Shown piece after piece: positions 50,427 through 59,235 of a stretch of 64,000 bases of DNA. Position 1 is the stretch's first letter, and every line of letters begins with the position of its first letter. The DNA is taken from positions 1-64,000 of the forward strand of contig DHVZ01000041.1 of the NCBI GenBank assembly GCA_002412925.1. The letters are read 5' to 3'. Below the pieces are notes generated by a model. The model searched no databases. It was not told the DNA's origin and saw only the letters and a program-made list of their open reading frames with translations. Both the position numbers and the translations under genes were made by a program. This stretch comes from Anaerolineales bacterium UBA5195 (GTDB taxonomy: Bacteria > Chloroflexota > Anaerolineae > Anaerolineales > Villigracilaceae).

Positions 50427-50840
50427 TTATTCAAACCCATTATTTTGCGGATGTACCACCTTTAGCCCAAGATGTGTTTCGCAACCATCGAAATCGCTGT
50501 CGTTGTGAAGTAGTTCATGGTCGTTTTCGATGCAATAGGTAGCAATCAAGTTATCAATAGTTTTTCGAACCGTAATTCCTTTTTGGCGCAAAATACGATA
50601 ATTTCGAGCACTCTGAATCGCCAAATCAGGATTTACCAGGTTCCCTTGCAAATATTTACCAAGTGCGCGACGCGCTTTTTCAAAATCAACCTCTTGACGG
50701 AACCCCTGTAACACTTCGGCCAGCATCAAGTCCCCCACCAGAATCGGCGTAGTTTCCAGAATGCTGTTCAAGTAATCTGTTTGCAGATTTTCAACACCAT
50801 TGAAATAGTCAATCCAGACCGTTGAGTCAACCACAAGCAT
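50427..50840 (-). CDS. vapC: VapC-type PIN-domain ribonuclease toxin
   Basis: A 137-residue PIN-domain nuclease, the toxin of a type II pair. The acidic metal-binding residues are in VDSTVWIDYFNG at the N-terminus, LAEVLQGFRQE near residue 42, KTIDNLIATY near 96 and NDSDFDG near 118. VapC toxins cleave tRNA or rRNA when not neutralised. It starts five bases after the antitoxin stop. The site at 51072-51104 probably gives joint autoregulation. Confidence 0.88.
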   Translation of the reverse strand: MLVVDSTVWIDYFNGVENLQTDYLNSILETTPILVGDLMLAEVLQGFRQEVDFEKARRALGKYLQGNLVNPDLAIQSARNYRILRQKGITVRKTIDNLIATYCIENDHELLHNDSDFDGCETHLGLKVVHPQNNGFE

Positions 50841-50845
50841 GACGG

Positions 50846-51049
50846 CTACCCAATAAAGCGCGACTGGCGTTGTTCATCGAGGTTGCCTTCCCACTTCAAT
50901 TTGCCACGCAACTGGCGAATTTCAGCCTGTTCACGTAACAAGATGAGGGTCCGCAAAGCTTCATGCACAACTTCGCGCTTGGTTTTGATCCCGGTCAATT
51001 TTTGGGCGCGTTCGATTAAGTTTTCATCCAAAACAATATTGGTTCTCAT
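50846..51049 (-). CDS. vapB: VapB-type antitoxin
   Basis: A 67-residue ribbon-helix-helix antitoxin beginning RTNIVLDENLIERAQKLTGI, with TKREVVHEALRTLILL as the second helix, the pattern of VapB/DUF2191 proteins. The C-terminal tail (KLKWEGNLDEQRQSR) would wrap around the toxin. ATG 51049 follows AGGATG; a longer frame from 51082 is less likely. It binds the palindrome upstream and represses the pair. Confidence 0.85.
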   Translation of the reverse strand: MRTNIVLDENLIERAQKLTGIKTKREVVHEALRTLILLREQAEIRQLRGKLKWEGNLDEQRQSRFIG

Positions 51050-51071
51050 GTTTGCATCCTCGCAAAACGTG

Positions 51072-51104
51072 TGTATAATCACAGAATTTTATGTGTATTA
51101 TACA
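51072..51104 (-). promoter_or_regulatory. VapBC operator palindrome
   Basis: TGTATAAT at 51072-51079 and ATTATACA at 51097-51104 form a perfect 8-bp inverted repeat. One arm doubles as the minus-strand -10 box, so binding of VapB would block transcription. Confidence 0.6.
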
Positions 51105-51216
51105 ACGAATTCAATACACAAGCCGAATCAAGAAAAAGGGCCATTTTCCCTCGGAAAATAAGCGCGACAGTTACAGCTAGGCAGGATAAATTGAGCTTTA
51201 GGCGAACTCATCATTT

Positions 51217-52617
51217 TTAGATATGGATTGCGCTGCCCAGCGCGCCATGCGCCGCTTCCATTAACGCTTCGGAAATGGTCGGGTGCGCGTGGACATTGCG
51301 GGCAATTTCTTCGGGAGTCAACTCCAGCATGTGCGCCAGGGTCAGTTCGGGGAGCAGTTCGGTTACTTCCGGGCCGATCATGTGCGCGCCCAAAATCTCA
51401 CCATACTTCTCATCCACCACCAGCTTGACCCAGCCAGCGTAATCACCCAGTCCGAGCGCCTTGCCGTTGGCCTGGAAGGGGAACCGCCCAATCTTGACGC
51501 TGTAGCCGCGTTCCTTCGCCTGCGCCTCGGTCAGGCCAAACGAGGCAATCTGCGGCTGGCAGTAGGTGGCGCGCGGCATCATCTCGTAATCGAGCGTGAC
51601 CGTCTCGTGTCCGGCGATATTCTCGGCGCAAACAATCCCCATCGCCGAACCGACATGCGCCAGCATCAGTTTGCCGGTCACATCGCCAATCGCCCAAATG
51701 CCCGGCATGTTGGTGGCCATCTTTTCGTCGATTTCGACAAAGCCGCGTTCTGAAAGCTTGACGCCGACTTCTTCCAGGCCGAGTCCTTTGGAATTGGGGC
51801 GGAAGCCGATCGCCACGAGGGCCTGTTCCGCTTCGAGGACTTTGGTTTCCCCGCCAGCCGAGACCGTGACTTGCACACCCGTTTCCGTGGTCTCGACCGC
51901 CTCGACTTTGTGCCCAACGAGCGTTTTGATTCCGCGCTTCTTGAAAGCCTTCTCCAGTTCCGCGCTGACTTCTTCATCTTCCAGCGGCACGATCCGCGGC
52001 AGCATCTCGACAATGGTCACTTCCACGCCGTAGGAGTTCCAGACCGTTGAAAATTCCACGCCGATCGCGCCTGAACCGATCACGACCACGGATTTGGGCA
52101 GCTTCTCCTGTAAAATCGCTTCCTGGTAGGTGACGACTTTCTCGCCATCCACTTTCCACGCGCCTGGGACGGCGGACGAAGCCCCAGTGGCAACGATGAT
52201 ATTTTTGGCGCTGAGTTCCGTCAATTTGCCGTCTTTATCGGTCACGGTAACCGCAGTCGGGGAAGTCAGTTTGGCAGCTCCCATATAGACGGTAATCCCG
52301 TTTTTCTTCATCAAAAAGCCCACACCCTTGACCAGTCGATCCGAGACCTGGCGGCTGCGTTTGACGGCCACGCCAAAATCGAGCTTCAGGTTTTCAAACG
52401 AAAAGCCAAACTCTTTGCCGCGTTCGCGCAGGGTATGCGCGATTTCAGCATTCCGCAGCAGCGCCTTCGAAGGGATGCAGCCCACGTTCAAGCAGACGCC
52501 GCCCAGCCATTGCTTGTCGACGATGGCAGTTTTCAATCCCAATTGCGCGGCCTTGATCGCGGCGACATACCCGCCCGGCCCGGCGCCGATCACAACGACA
52601 TCATACGCTTCAGTCAT
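51217..52617 (-). CDS. lpdA: Dihydrolipoyl dehydrogenase
   Basis: E3 component of 2-oxoacid dehydrogenase or glycine cleavage complexes, 466 residues. FAD motif VVIGAGPGGYVAAIKAAQLG at the N-terminus; redox disulfide GGVCLNVGCIPSKAL near residue 42; NAD motif VVVIGSGAIGVEFSTVW near 178; and the C-terminal HAHPTISE with the catalytic His-Glu dyad. Length and all motifs are complete. No E1/E2 or gcv gene is adjacent, but the nearby folD and fhs suggest glycine/one-carbon metabolism. GGAGA precedes the ATG. Confidence 0.95.
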   Translation of the reverse strand: MTEAYDVVVIGAGPGGYVAAIKAAQLGLKTAIVDKQWLGGVCLNVGCIPSKALLRNAEIAHTLRERGKEFGFSFENLKLDFGVAVKRSRQVSDRLVKGVGFLMKKNGITVYMGAAKLTSPTAVTVTDKDGKLTELSAKNIIVATGASSAVPGAWKVDGEKVVTYQEAILQEKLPKSVVVIGSGAIGVEFSTVWNSYGVEVTIVEMLPRIVPLEDEEVSAELEKAFKKRGIKTLVGHKVEAVETTETGVQVTVSAGGETKVLEAEQALVAIGFRPNSKGLGLEEVGVKLSERGFVEIDEKMATNMPGIWAIGDVTGKLMLAHVGSAMGIVCAENIAGHETVTLDYEMMPRATYCQPQIASFGLTEAQAKERGYSVKIGRFPFQANGKALGLGDYAGWVKLVVDEKYGEILGAHMIGPEVTELLPELTLAHMLELTPEEIARNVHAHPTISEALMEAAHGALGSAIHI

Positions 52618-52637
52618 GTAAATCTCCGTTCCATAAT

Positions 52638-53642
52638 TTAGACGATTTTGATCACAGTTTTACCGATGGAATGACCGCTTTCGACGATCTGGTGAGCCTG
52701 ATCGATTTCATCCAGTCTGAAGATATTTTTAACAAACACTTTAATCTGTCCGGCATCGATCAGGCGGGCAGCTTCCGCTAACATGGTAGTTTGCCATACT
52801 CTGGCAGCGTGCATTTTGAAGTGCATTGGCGTCAGCATAAGCTCATAACTCAAGGTCAGGTTTCGCAATTTGGCTACGCCAGCTTCAGCTTTGCTGATGC
52901 CGATCTCGTCCAAAGTCACCACATGTCCGTAAATTTTGGCGGCCGAAAAGGAATCTGCAAATACTTGCCCACCGACAGTATCGAAGACAACATCAACCCC
53001 TTTGCCGCCAGTAAGTTCGAGAACCCGATCAACGAAATTCTCGTCTTTATAGTTGATGCAATGATCGGCCCTCAAAGATCGGGCAAACTCAGCCTTTTCG
53101 GGACCGCTGACCGTAGTCAAAACCGTCGCACCGGCATGTTTGGCTAATTGGATGGCGATATACCCAACCCCACCGGCACCACCATGAATCAAGACAACTT
53201 CACCAGCTTGCAACGAATAGCGATCAAAAAGGGCTTCCCAGGCTGTGAGCCACACCAAAGGCACAGAGGCGGCTTCCACCATTGACAGGCTTTCTGGCTT
53301 AAGGGCCAGACAATCCTGATGGACGACTGTTAATTCGGCATAGTTGCCCTGCTCATCGCCGCCCATCCCGCCATTAAAGAAATAAACCTCATCCCCGATT
53401 TTAAATTTTGTTACTGCTTCGCCAATCGCTTGCACGACCCCGGCCCCATCACAACCCAGGATGAGTGGTAAACGATTGGAGTAAAAACCGCCCTTTCGGC
53501 GTAATTTATAGTCTACCGGGTTCAATCCGCTGGCATGCAGGCGCACCAACACATCCAGAGGGCCTTTTAATACCGGATCAGGAACCTCCTTGAGTTTCAA
53601 CATCTCGGTACCGCCAGCACCAGTCAACATAACAGCTTTCAT
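52638..53642 (-). CDS. NADPH:quinone-oxidoreductase-like MDR protein
   Basis: A 334-residue medium-chain reductase without the structural-zinc cysteines, hence in the quinone oxidoreductase group. The N-terminal GroES-like part contains LHASGLNPVDYKLRRKGG, typical of QOR. The NADPH-binding motif IHGGAGGVGYIAIQLAKHAG is near residue 152. It reduces quinones or enones with NADPH. AGGAGG precedes the ATG. It lies between lpdA and folD with gaps that suggest separate transcription, and no functional link to them is obvious. Confidence 0.85.
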   Translation of the reverse strand: MKAVMLTGAGGTEMLKLKEVPDPVLKGPLDVLVRLHASGLNPVDYKLRRKGGFYSNRLPLILGCDGAGVVQAIGEAVTKFKIGDEVYFFNGGMGGDEQGNYAELTVVHQDCLALKPESLSMVEAASVPLVWLTAWEALFDRYSLQAGEVVLIHGGAGGVGYIAIQLAKHAGATVLTTVSGPEKAEFARSLRADHCINYKDENFVDRVLELTGGKGVDVVFDTVGGQVFADSFSAAKIYGHVVTLDEIGISKAEAGVAKLRNLTLSYELMLTPMHFKMHAARVWQTTMLAEAARLIDAGQIKVFVKNIFRLDEIDQAHQIVESGHSIGKTVIKIV

Positions 53643-53775
53643 ATATGTACCTCCTCGCTAGCAGAAACAACCGAAGCTCATTTTTCCAACAGCATGTCGG
53701 AGATGGCCTTGGCAATGGAGTATAGAATAGCACCAAATATGGTTCTCCGGTTTGACAGCCGATTGATCGGAGAGA

Positions 53776-54654
53776 TTACAGGGACTGGATCTGGGCCGCT
53801 CGCAGCGTGTTTTTCATCAGCATGGCGATCGTCATGGGGCCGACTCCGCCCGGGACGGGGGTGATAAACCCAGCCACTTTCTCCGCCTCATTAAAGTTGA
53901 CATCGCCAACCAAACGATGACCGCTCTTTTTGGTGGCATCTGGCACAGAGTTGATGCCCACATCAATAACCGCCGCGCCGGGTTTAATCCAGTCGCCGCG
54001 CACCATCTCAGCCCGGCCAATGGCGGCAATCAGGATATCGGCCTGGCGGACAACAGCGGGCAGGTCGCGTGTGCGCGAATGGCAGACGGTGACGGTTGCA
54101 TTCCGACTGATGAGCAGCAACGCAGCCGGCATTCCGACGATATTCGAGCGGCCCAGTACCACCGCGTTGGCCCCTTCGATCTTGATTCCCATCTGTTCGA
54201 GAAGGTAGATGCAGCCATAGGGTGTACACGGAACGAAGAGAGGTTCTCGTCCTTTTTGGGCCAGGCGGCCAATGTTGATGGGTGAGAAACCGTCCACATC
54301 TTTTTCGATATTAATGAGTGAAAGCACCCGCTCCTCGTCAAGGTGTGACGGCAGAGGCAACTGCACCAGGATACCGTTGATCTGTGGGTCGGCGTTCAAT
54401 CTTGTTACCAACGCCTCGACCTGTTCCTGGGTGGCATCGGCAGGCAGGTGTTCGCTAATGGAGCCCATCCCTAGTTCCTGGCAGGCCTTCCCCTTGGAAG
54501 CGACATACGCGGCTGAATCCGGTCGTTCACCTACCAGCACGGTTGCCAAAATTGGCTGCGGTTTCCCGACGGCTGTGCGTTTAGATACTTCCACGGCAAC
54601 TTCCTCGCGCACTTTCTGGGCTATCATTTTTCCATCAATCAATTGAGCTGTCAT
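53776..54654 (-). CDS. folD: Bifunctional methylene-THF dehydrogenase/methenyl-THF cyclohydrolase
   Basis: FolD, 292 residues, interconverting 5,10-methylene-THF and 10-formyl-THF. Catalytic Lys and Tyr region is YVASKGKACQELGM near residue 55; NGILVQLPLPSHLD and KDVDGFSPINIGRL are the folate-binding motifs; the cofactor motif VVLGRSNIVGMPAALLL is near 165; the C-terminus TPVPGGVGPMTIAML is complete. ATG 54654 follows GAGGAGAAA. It is upstream of lpdA and downstream of the decayed FNT transporter and fhs, together a one-carbon cluster. Confidence 0.95.
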   Translation of the reverse strand: MTAQLIDGKMIAQKVREEVAVEVSKRTAVGKPQPILATVLVGERPDSAAYVASKGKACQELGMGSISEHLPADATQEQVEALVTRLNADPQINGILVQLPLPSHLDEERVLSLINIEKDVDGFSPINIGRLAQKGREPLFVPCTPYGCIYLLEQMGIKIEGANAVVLGRSNIVGMPAALLLISRNATVTVCHSRTRDLPAVVRQADILIAAIGRAEMVRGDWIKPGAAVIDVGINSVPDATKKSGHRLVGDVNFNEAEKVAGFITPVPGGVGPMTIAMLMKNTLRAAQIQSL

Positions 54655-54738
54655 GATGTTTCTCCTCTTTTTCTCAGTAAATAACTCCAAGCCTACCGTA
54701 TTCCTGCTAATCCCGGAAGAGCCATAATTCCAAAAGGC

Positions 54739-55247
54739 CTAGCTCTTGCCACGCAGGTAAGCGAACCAGTAGATCAACGCCACCAGCCCTGCTCCGTCAA
54801 TGATATTTCCGAGCGTAACCGGCCGCAGGTTATTCAAGAAAAATGCACCAGGTGAGGCTGGAGAGGTCCGGTGCTTTGTCTGCCAACCTGGTGGCAAAGG
54901 CCGGATCGAAATCTTTGATGAACAGCGCAAACGGGAAATAATAGGCCTGTTCCTGAATAGCCCTTGACCTATGATTTTCCCGCGCATGTTATTGCGAGCC
55001 GAACTTTGGCAGAGCAATCTCCAGTTAATTGGCAGTGCTGTGCTCAAACGAGGCTGCATCAAAAGAAGTGATGGGGAAAACAGTGTTCGGAGCGAACATG
55101 GCTCCCGAGGCGATAAATGCCCCTGCCAGCAAAGGGCAAAGCAAAAAACTTCCAAAACGAAAGTGCAACCTTGCGGACTCCATCGGCTTCGGCCTTTTCG
55201 GCCATTTCCAGCGGCATCAATAGATCAATAGAAATTTCTTGAGACAT
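54739..55247 (-). pseudogene. Decayed formate/nitrite transporter (FNT) gene
   Basis: The N-terminal frame from 55247 (SQEISIDLLMPLEMAEKAEADG, then FWKFFALPF) is shifted after residue ~40. Coding sense reappears in another frame (APNTVFPITSF), then is lost in a repeat-like segment at 54988-55027. It resumes with ALFIKDFDPAFATRLADKAP, and after another shift with NNLRPVTLGNIIDG, VALIYWFAYLRGK, which is the conserved FNT C-terminus. At 509 bp it is far shorter than the ~840 bp of an intact gene. It lay between fhs and folD, where it would have imported formate. Confidence 0.78.
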
Positions 55248-55305
55248 AGGTCTCCGCCAGCAAATTGTACAGGGACGAGGCATGTTCCGCTCCTGTACAA
55301 AAAAA

Positions 55306-57210
55306 TTAGAATAAGCCCAGGACTTTGCCAGTTTCAAGATCCAGGTCCACATCATAGAAGACCGGACGGGTTGGCAGACCAGGCATGGTGCGCATTTCGC
55401 CCAACAATGGGTATAGGAAACCTGCACCAACGGAGGCGCGGATGTCGCGCACGGGGACGCGGAATCCGGTTGGCGCGCCTTTCAGGCTGGCATCGGTGGT
55501 AAAGGACAGGTGGGTCTTGGCCATACACAGCGGCAGGTTAGCAAAGCCCAACCGGGTGTAGAGGGCGATCTTGGCTTCGGCCTCAGGGGAATAATCCACT
55601 CCCTCGGCTCCATAAATTTCTTTGCAGACGATCTCGATCTTCTCTTTGATGGAAAATTCGAGCGGGTAGAGAAATTTGAAATTGCTTGGCTTCTCGGCGG
55701 CTTTGACCACCGCTTCGGCCAGTTTTATCGCGCCTGCGCCGCCGTCCATCCAGTGGGTCGAAACCACGGCATCCATGGCTCCGGCGTCAAGCGCTGTTTT
55801 ACATACCAATTCCACTTCCGCTGGTTTATCATCCAGGAATGAGTTGACCGCCACGATCACATTCACACCATATTTCAGAGCATTCTTGATGTGGCGCTCC
55901 ATGTTGGGCAAGCCCTTACGAACCAGTTCAATATTCTCGTCGGTATATTCGGGCGCCAGCGGTTTGCCAGCCACCACCTTGGGTCCGCCGCCATGCATCT
56001 TGAGGGCGCGTACCGTGGCTACTAACACCACTACCTGCGGAATCAGGCCGGAGTAACGGCACTTGATATCAAAGAATTTCTCCATGCCAATATCGGCGCC
56101 AAAACCCGACTCTGTGATCACGTAATCGGCTAATTTCAGGGCAATCCGGTCGGCGATGATGGACGACTGTCCATGGGCAATATTGGCAAATGGCCCGGCA
56201 TGCACCAGGGCAGGTGTGCCTTCCAGGGTCTGCATTAAGTTGGGCTTGATGGCATCCTTCATCAAGACAGTCAATGCGCCAGCCACGCCCAGATCTTCCG
56301 CAGTGACAGCAGTACCTTTACGGTCGGTGCCGATGACCATGCGTCCCAGGCGCTCGCGCATGTCCGACAGGTCGGTTGTCAAGGCGAGAATAGCCATAAT
56401 CTCACTGGCCACTGCGATGTCAAAACCGGTGCGGCGAGTTTTGCCTTTTTCTTCCGGGCCAAGACCCACTTCGATCTCGCGCAAGAAACGATCATTGGTG
56501 TCTATCACGCGTCGCCAGGTGATCGAATCGGGGTCAATATCCAGGCGGGCGAAGCGGGAACGCTCTTCACGGGTAAGGGCGTTTGGATCGGTCTTCTCTA
56601 TCCCGAGCTTCTTCAGGCGGCGCAGCATGGAGGGGGAGAAACTGCGCTTGCCCTGCTTATCCATTGGGCAGAGTGCATTAAATAGGTTCTCATCATCCGG
56701 TTGCTCGCCTTCGTGGAACATGCGGGCGTCAATAGCAGCCGCGCAAAGGTTGTTTGCGGCTGTGATGGCGTGAATGTCGCCGGTCAGGTGCAGGTTAAAA
56801 TCTTCCATCGGGATGATCTGCGAATAACCGCCGCCGGCTGCGCCGCCTTTAATCCCAAAGGTTGGCCCCTGTGAGGGTTGACGGATGACTGTAAATACCT
56901 TCTTCCTAAGATATGCGCCAAGCGCCTGACTAAGTCCAACAGTGGTGGTAGTCTTGCCTTCCCCAAGCGGCGTGGGTGTAATGGCAGTTACGTCAATATA
57001 CTTGCCATCCGGACGGTTCTGCAGGCGCTTTAATATCTCAAGTTTGACCTTGGCTTTGTAAGGGCCGTAGAGTTCCAACTCCTCGGGCAGGATGCCAACT
57101 TCCTCGGCCACCTGGCAGATGGGTTTGATGTCAGCAGCCTGGGCGATATCAATATCAGAGGGCACCATGCGAACAAGTTTCAACTTTGTGGGGGTAAAGT
57201 TAATGGTCAT
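55306..57210 (-). CDS. fhs: Formate-tetrahydrofolate ligase
   Basis: Fhs, 634 residues, ATP-dependent formation of 10-formyl-THF. The ATP-binding loop is TPTPLGEGKTTTTVGL near residue 78, followed by RQPSQGPTFGIKGGAAGGGY and HLTGDIHAITAANNL. The C-terminal part includes TRLGFANLPLCMAKTHLSF and DIRASVGAGFLYP. It is longer than the ~556-residue clostridial form, by about 75 residues, mostly in the middle and end. Upstream of the FNT pseudogene and folD on the same strand, so the cluster converts formate or serine-derived carbon; the transporter has been lost. Confidence 0.95.
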   Translation of the reverse strand: MTINFTPTKLKLVRMVPSDIDIAQAADIKPICQVAEEVGILPEELELYGPYKAKVKLEILKRLQNRPDGKYIDVTAITPTPLGEGKTTTTVGLSQALGAYLRKKVFTVIRQPSQGPTFGIKGGAAGGGYSQIIPMEDFNLHLTGDIHAITAANNLCAAAIDARMFHEGEQPDDENLFNALCPMDKQGKRSFSPSMLRRLKKLGIEKTDPNALTREERSRFARLDIDPDSITWRRVIDTNDRFLREIEVGLGPEEKGKTRRTGFDIAVASEIMAILALTTDLSDMRERLGRMVIGTDRKGTAVTAEDLGVAGALTVLMKDAIKPNLMQTLEGTPALVHAGPFANIAHGQSSIIADRIALKLADYVITESGFGADIGMEKFFDIKCRYSGLIPQVVVLVATVRALKMHGGGPKVVAGKPLAPEYTDENIELVRKGLPNMERHIKNALKYGVNVIVAVNSFLDDKPAEVELVCKTALDAGAMDAVVSTHWMDGGAGAIKLAEAVVKAAEKPSNFKFLYPLEFSIKEKIEIVCKEIYGAEGVDYSPEAEAKIALYTRLGFANLPLCMAKTHLSFTTDASLKGAPTGFRVPVRDIRASVGAGFLYPLLGEMRTMPGLPTRPVFYDVDLDLETGKVLGLF

Positions 57211-57517
57211 ATCGTCTCCGTGAAATCAAGTTGGAATTATTGAAAAAAAAGAATATTTCTAGCTGATTATTTTTTAACTCATGTTGCGCAGAACTTCCCG
57301 AAGGCATTGTCCTGCCAGCGCCAGTACCACAGGTACAAGTGAGCCTGCCGAAGGGTTCCCATGAAAAACCTAGATTCGCCAGTTAAACCTTCGGGACGGT
57401 GCGTAACATCAGTTAAATAAGCACACTCCCAAGGGAATAAGCAGAAACTTCCTGCGTATGTAGACAATAGGTCTCCAACTCCTATCCATTCTCTCATTCC
57501 TTTTTTTGGTGGGAATA
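57211..57517. other. Intergenic stretch between fhs and the UroD-family gene
   Basis: About 307 bases without a convincing gene; a short minus-strand frame at 57279-57521 has no coding signature. The text AAGTGAGCCTGCCGAAGG near 57335-57352, with CCTTCGGGA further on, resembles dispersed GAGCCTGTCGAAGG-type intergenic repeats. Confidence 0.4.
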
Positions 57518-58543
57518 TCAATATCGGCCATATTCGCGCAAAGTATGCATCATGGCAGCATAGTTTTCGGGTTTGACAGCCGAGTGAATGGAATTACTCG
57601 ATGAGAGGATAAAACCGCCGCCGGGCATTCCCACGCGCAATGCTTCCTTAGTAGCCTCGATGACTTCATCCGGTGTGCCAAACGTCATCAGTTGGGCACA
57701 GTCCACGTTTCCTTTCAGCGCCACTCGCTGCCCGTATTTGGCCTTGACTTCGCCTAGATCCATGCCCGCCTGGGGGTCGATGGGATCGAGACAATCAATG
57801 CCCGAATCGATAATCATGTCAATGATCTTCCAGAGATTGCCGTCGGTATGCTTGATGACATACAGGCCTAGTTCCTTGTAGCCCTGCATAACACGGCAAA
57901 GACCAGGATAAAAGAACTCACGGAAGTGCTTAGGCGACATGAGCGGTCCTTGGTTGTAGGCGTAGTCATCGCCGGTGTAGACGATTTTCGCCCCGCGAGC
58001 TACCACTTCCTTCGCCAGTTCGAGATTGACCGTCACCGACATCTCTACCAAAGCCCTGATCAGTTCGGGCTTGGACACAATAGCCATAAGCAATTCTTTC
58101 ATTCCCATGAGATAGCGCGGAAGCGAAAAAACATCGTTCAGATGGACAATGACAGCTTTATCTCCCTGGTATTTTTGCACAGCCGCCTCCACGGCAGTAA
58201 ACCGTTCGGGCACATGTGGATCTGGCGGGGTAAAACGTTCAAAATCAGCCAGCGTCTTGATCGGCGATTCCACTTCAACGCCATGCTCTTCATTGGTATC
58301 CTGAGTAACGTATCCCCACTCACTGAGCCAGCGATTCGCACTAATCTTTTCCTTCCTGAAAATCGGATCAACGATGACAGCATCATGCCCCATCTGCACG
58401 GCAAAATCAGTATGGCTTTTGCAACCCGGGTAAAGAGCCTCCCGAACCCGACGATCCACTACCCATTCGAAATGCGGTACACGATCCGGCTCCTGCCGCT
58501 GAAGCACGCGCAAGACGCGCTCTTCCGAAGTCATTTCAACCAT
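57518..58543 (-). CDS. Uroporphyrinogen-decarboxylase-family protein (MtaA/CmuA-like methyltransferase fold)
   Basis: A 341-residue protein of the UroD/MtaA superfamily. The start MVEMTSEERVLRVLQRQEPDRVPHF is typical of MtaA/CmuA-like proteins, and the central YVIKHTDGNLWKIIDMIIDSGIDCL with DPQAGMDL is the signature of the group acting on methylated corrinoids or porphyrin-like substrates. It is not the haem HemE, as the DRPP/AGRS motifs are absent. AAAGGAG precedes the ATG at 58543. It is the last gene of the sugar operon as seen here, so a metabolic role rather than a methyltransferase role cannot be excluded. Confidence 0.8.
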   Translation of the reverse strand: MVEMTSEERVLRVLQRQEPDRVPHFEWVVDRRVREALYPGCKSHTDFAVQMGHDAVIVDPIFRKEKISANRWLSEWGYVTQDTNEEHGVEVESPIKTLADFERFTPPDPHVPERFTAVEAAVQKYQGDKAVIVHLNDVFSLPRYLMGMKELLMAIVSKPELIRALVEMSVTVNLELAKEVVARGAKIVYTGDDYAYNQGPLMSPKHFREFFYPGLCRVMQGYKELGLYVIKHTDGNLWKIIDMIIDSGIDCLDPIDPQAGMDLGEVKAKYGQRVALKGNVDCAQLMTFGTPDEVIEATKEALRVGMPGGGFILSSSNSIHSAVKPENYAAMMHTLREYGRY

Positions 58544-58641
58544 GGGCTTATCTCCTTTGGAAAATCTGGCCTGCTGCTCGCGGTCTGACAGATTAGTAAT
58601 ATTGTCGGGTAGATGACGATGTTGGTTCGCGCCCACCACCC

Positions 58642-59220
58642 CTATTCCAGATTGGCATGGCGTTCAAACATCTGCGCTGCATCAACTCCGGTTCGCTGCA
58701 TCAACCTTAAGATGAGCCAATCGCCCAAAATAAGAAGAGCTTGTTCGAACAGAGTACCCAGAGGCTGGAACGACATGAAGCCGCGAACCCCATCAGCCAT
58801 TCTGAAAGATGGCGCTGGAATGATGACTTGCTGATCGGCCAATTCAGCTAAGGGTGAGGTTGCATCGGTTGTGAAGAGCAGGATTTTTGCGCCCCGGTTT
58901 CGGGCCTGCCCGGCCATCGTCAGCAGGCTGGCGGTACGACCCGAACCTGACCCGATAATCAGCAAGTCTTCCACTACGACGCTCGGCGTGGTAATTTCAC
59001 CAACAACATGGACAGTTTTGCCCAGGTGCATGAGCCGCATACCCAAGGCCCGCATACATAGGCCGCTCCGCCCGGCTCCAGCGACAAAGATTCGGGGGGA
59101 AAATTCCATCAGTTCTGCACCCTGGGTCAGGCTTTCGGCTGATACCTGGCGCACACAAGCCGCTACCTCTGCCAGGATCTTTTCAGGCGTAACTTCAATC
59201 GAATCATTGGTCACAGTCAC
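58642..59220 (-). CDS. 6-phospho-3-hexuloisomerase-type SIS protein
   Basis: A 192-residue SIS-domain isomerase. IFVAGAGRSGLCMRALGMRLMHLG near residue 44 and IIGSGSGRTASLL near 90 match the HxlB family, which converts 3-hexulose 6-phosphate to fructose 6-phosphate. FQPLGTLFEQALLILGD near 155 is the conserved C-terminal helix. Starts with GTG. The partner hexulose-phosphate synthase is not in the window, so the substrate may differ. It is 15 bases after the LyxK-like kinase gene, in the same operon. Confidence 0.8.
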   Translation of the reverse strand: MTVTNDSIEVTPEKILAEVAACVRQVSAESLTQGAELMEFSPRIFVAGAGRSGLCMRALGMRLMHLGKTVHVVGEITTPSVVVEDLLIIGSGSGRTASLLTMAGQARNRGAKILLFTTDATSPLAELADQQVIIPAPSFRMADGVRGFMSFQPLGTLFEQALLILGDWLILRLMQRTGVDAAQMFERHANLE

Positions 59221-59235
59221 AGTTTCTACATTGCC

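Noticed and set aside
57279..57521. Minus-strand 80-codon frame between fhs and the UroD-family gene
   Set aside because: No recognisable motif, no ribosome-binding site, and it covers repeat-like intergenic text.
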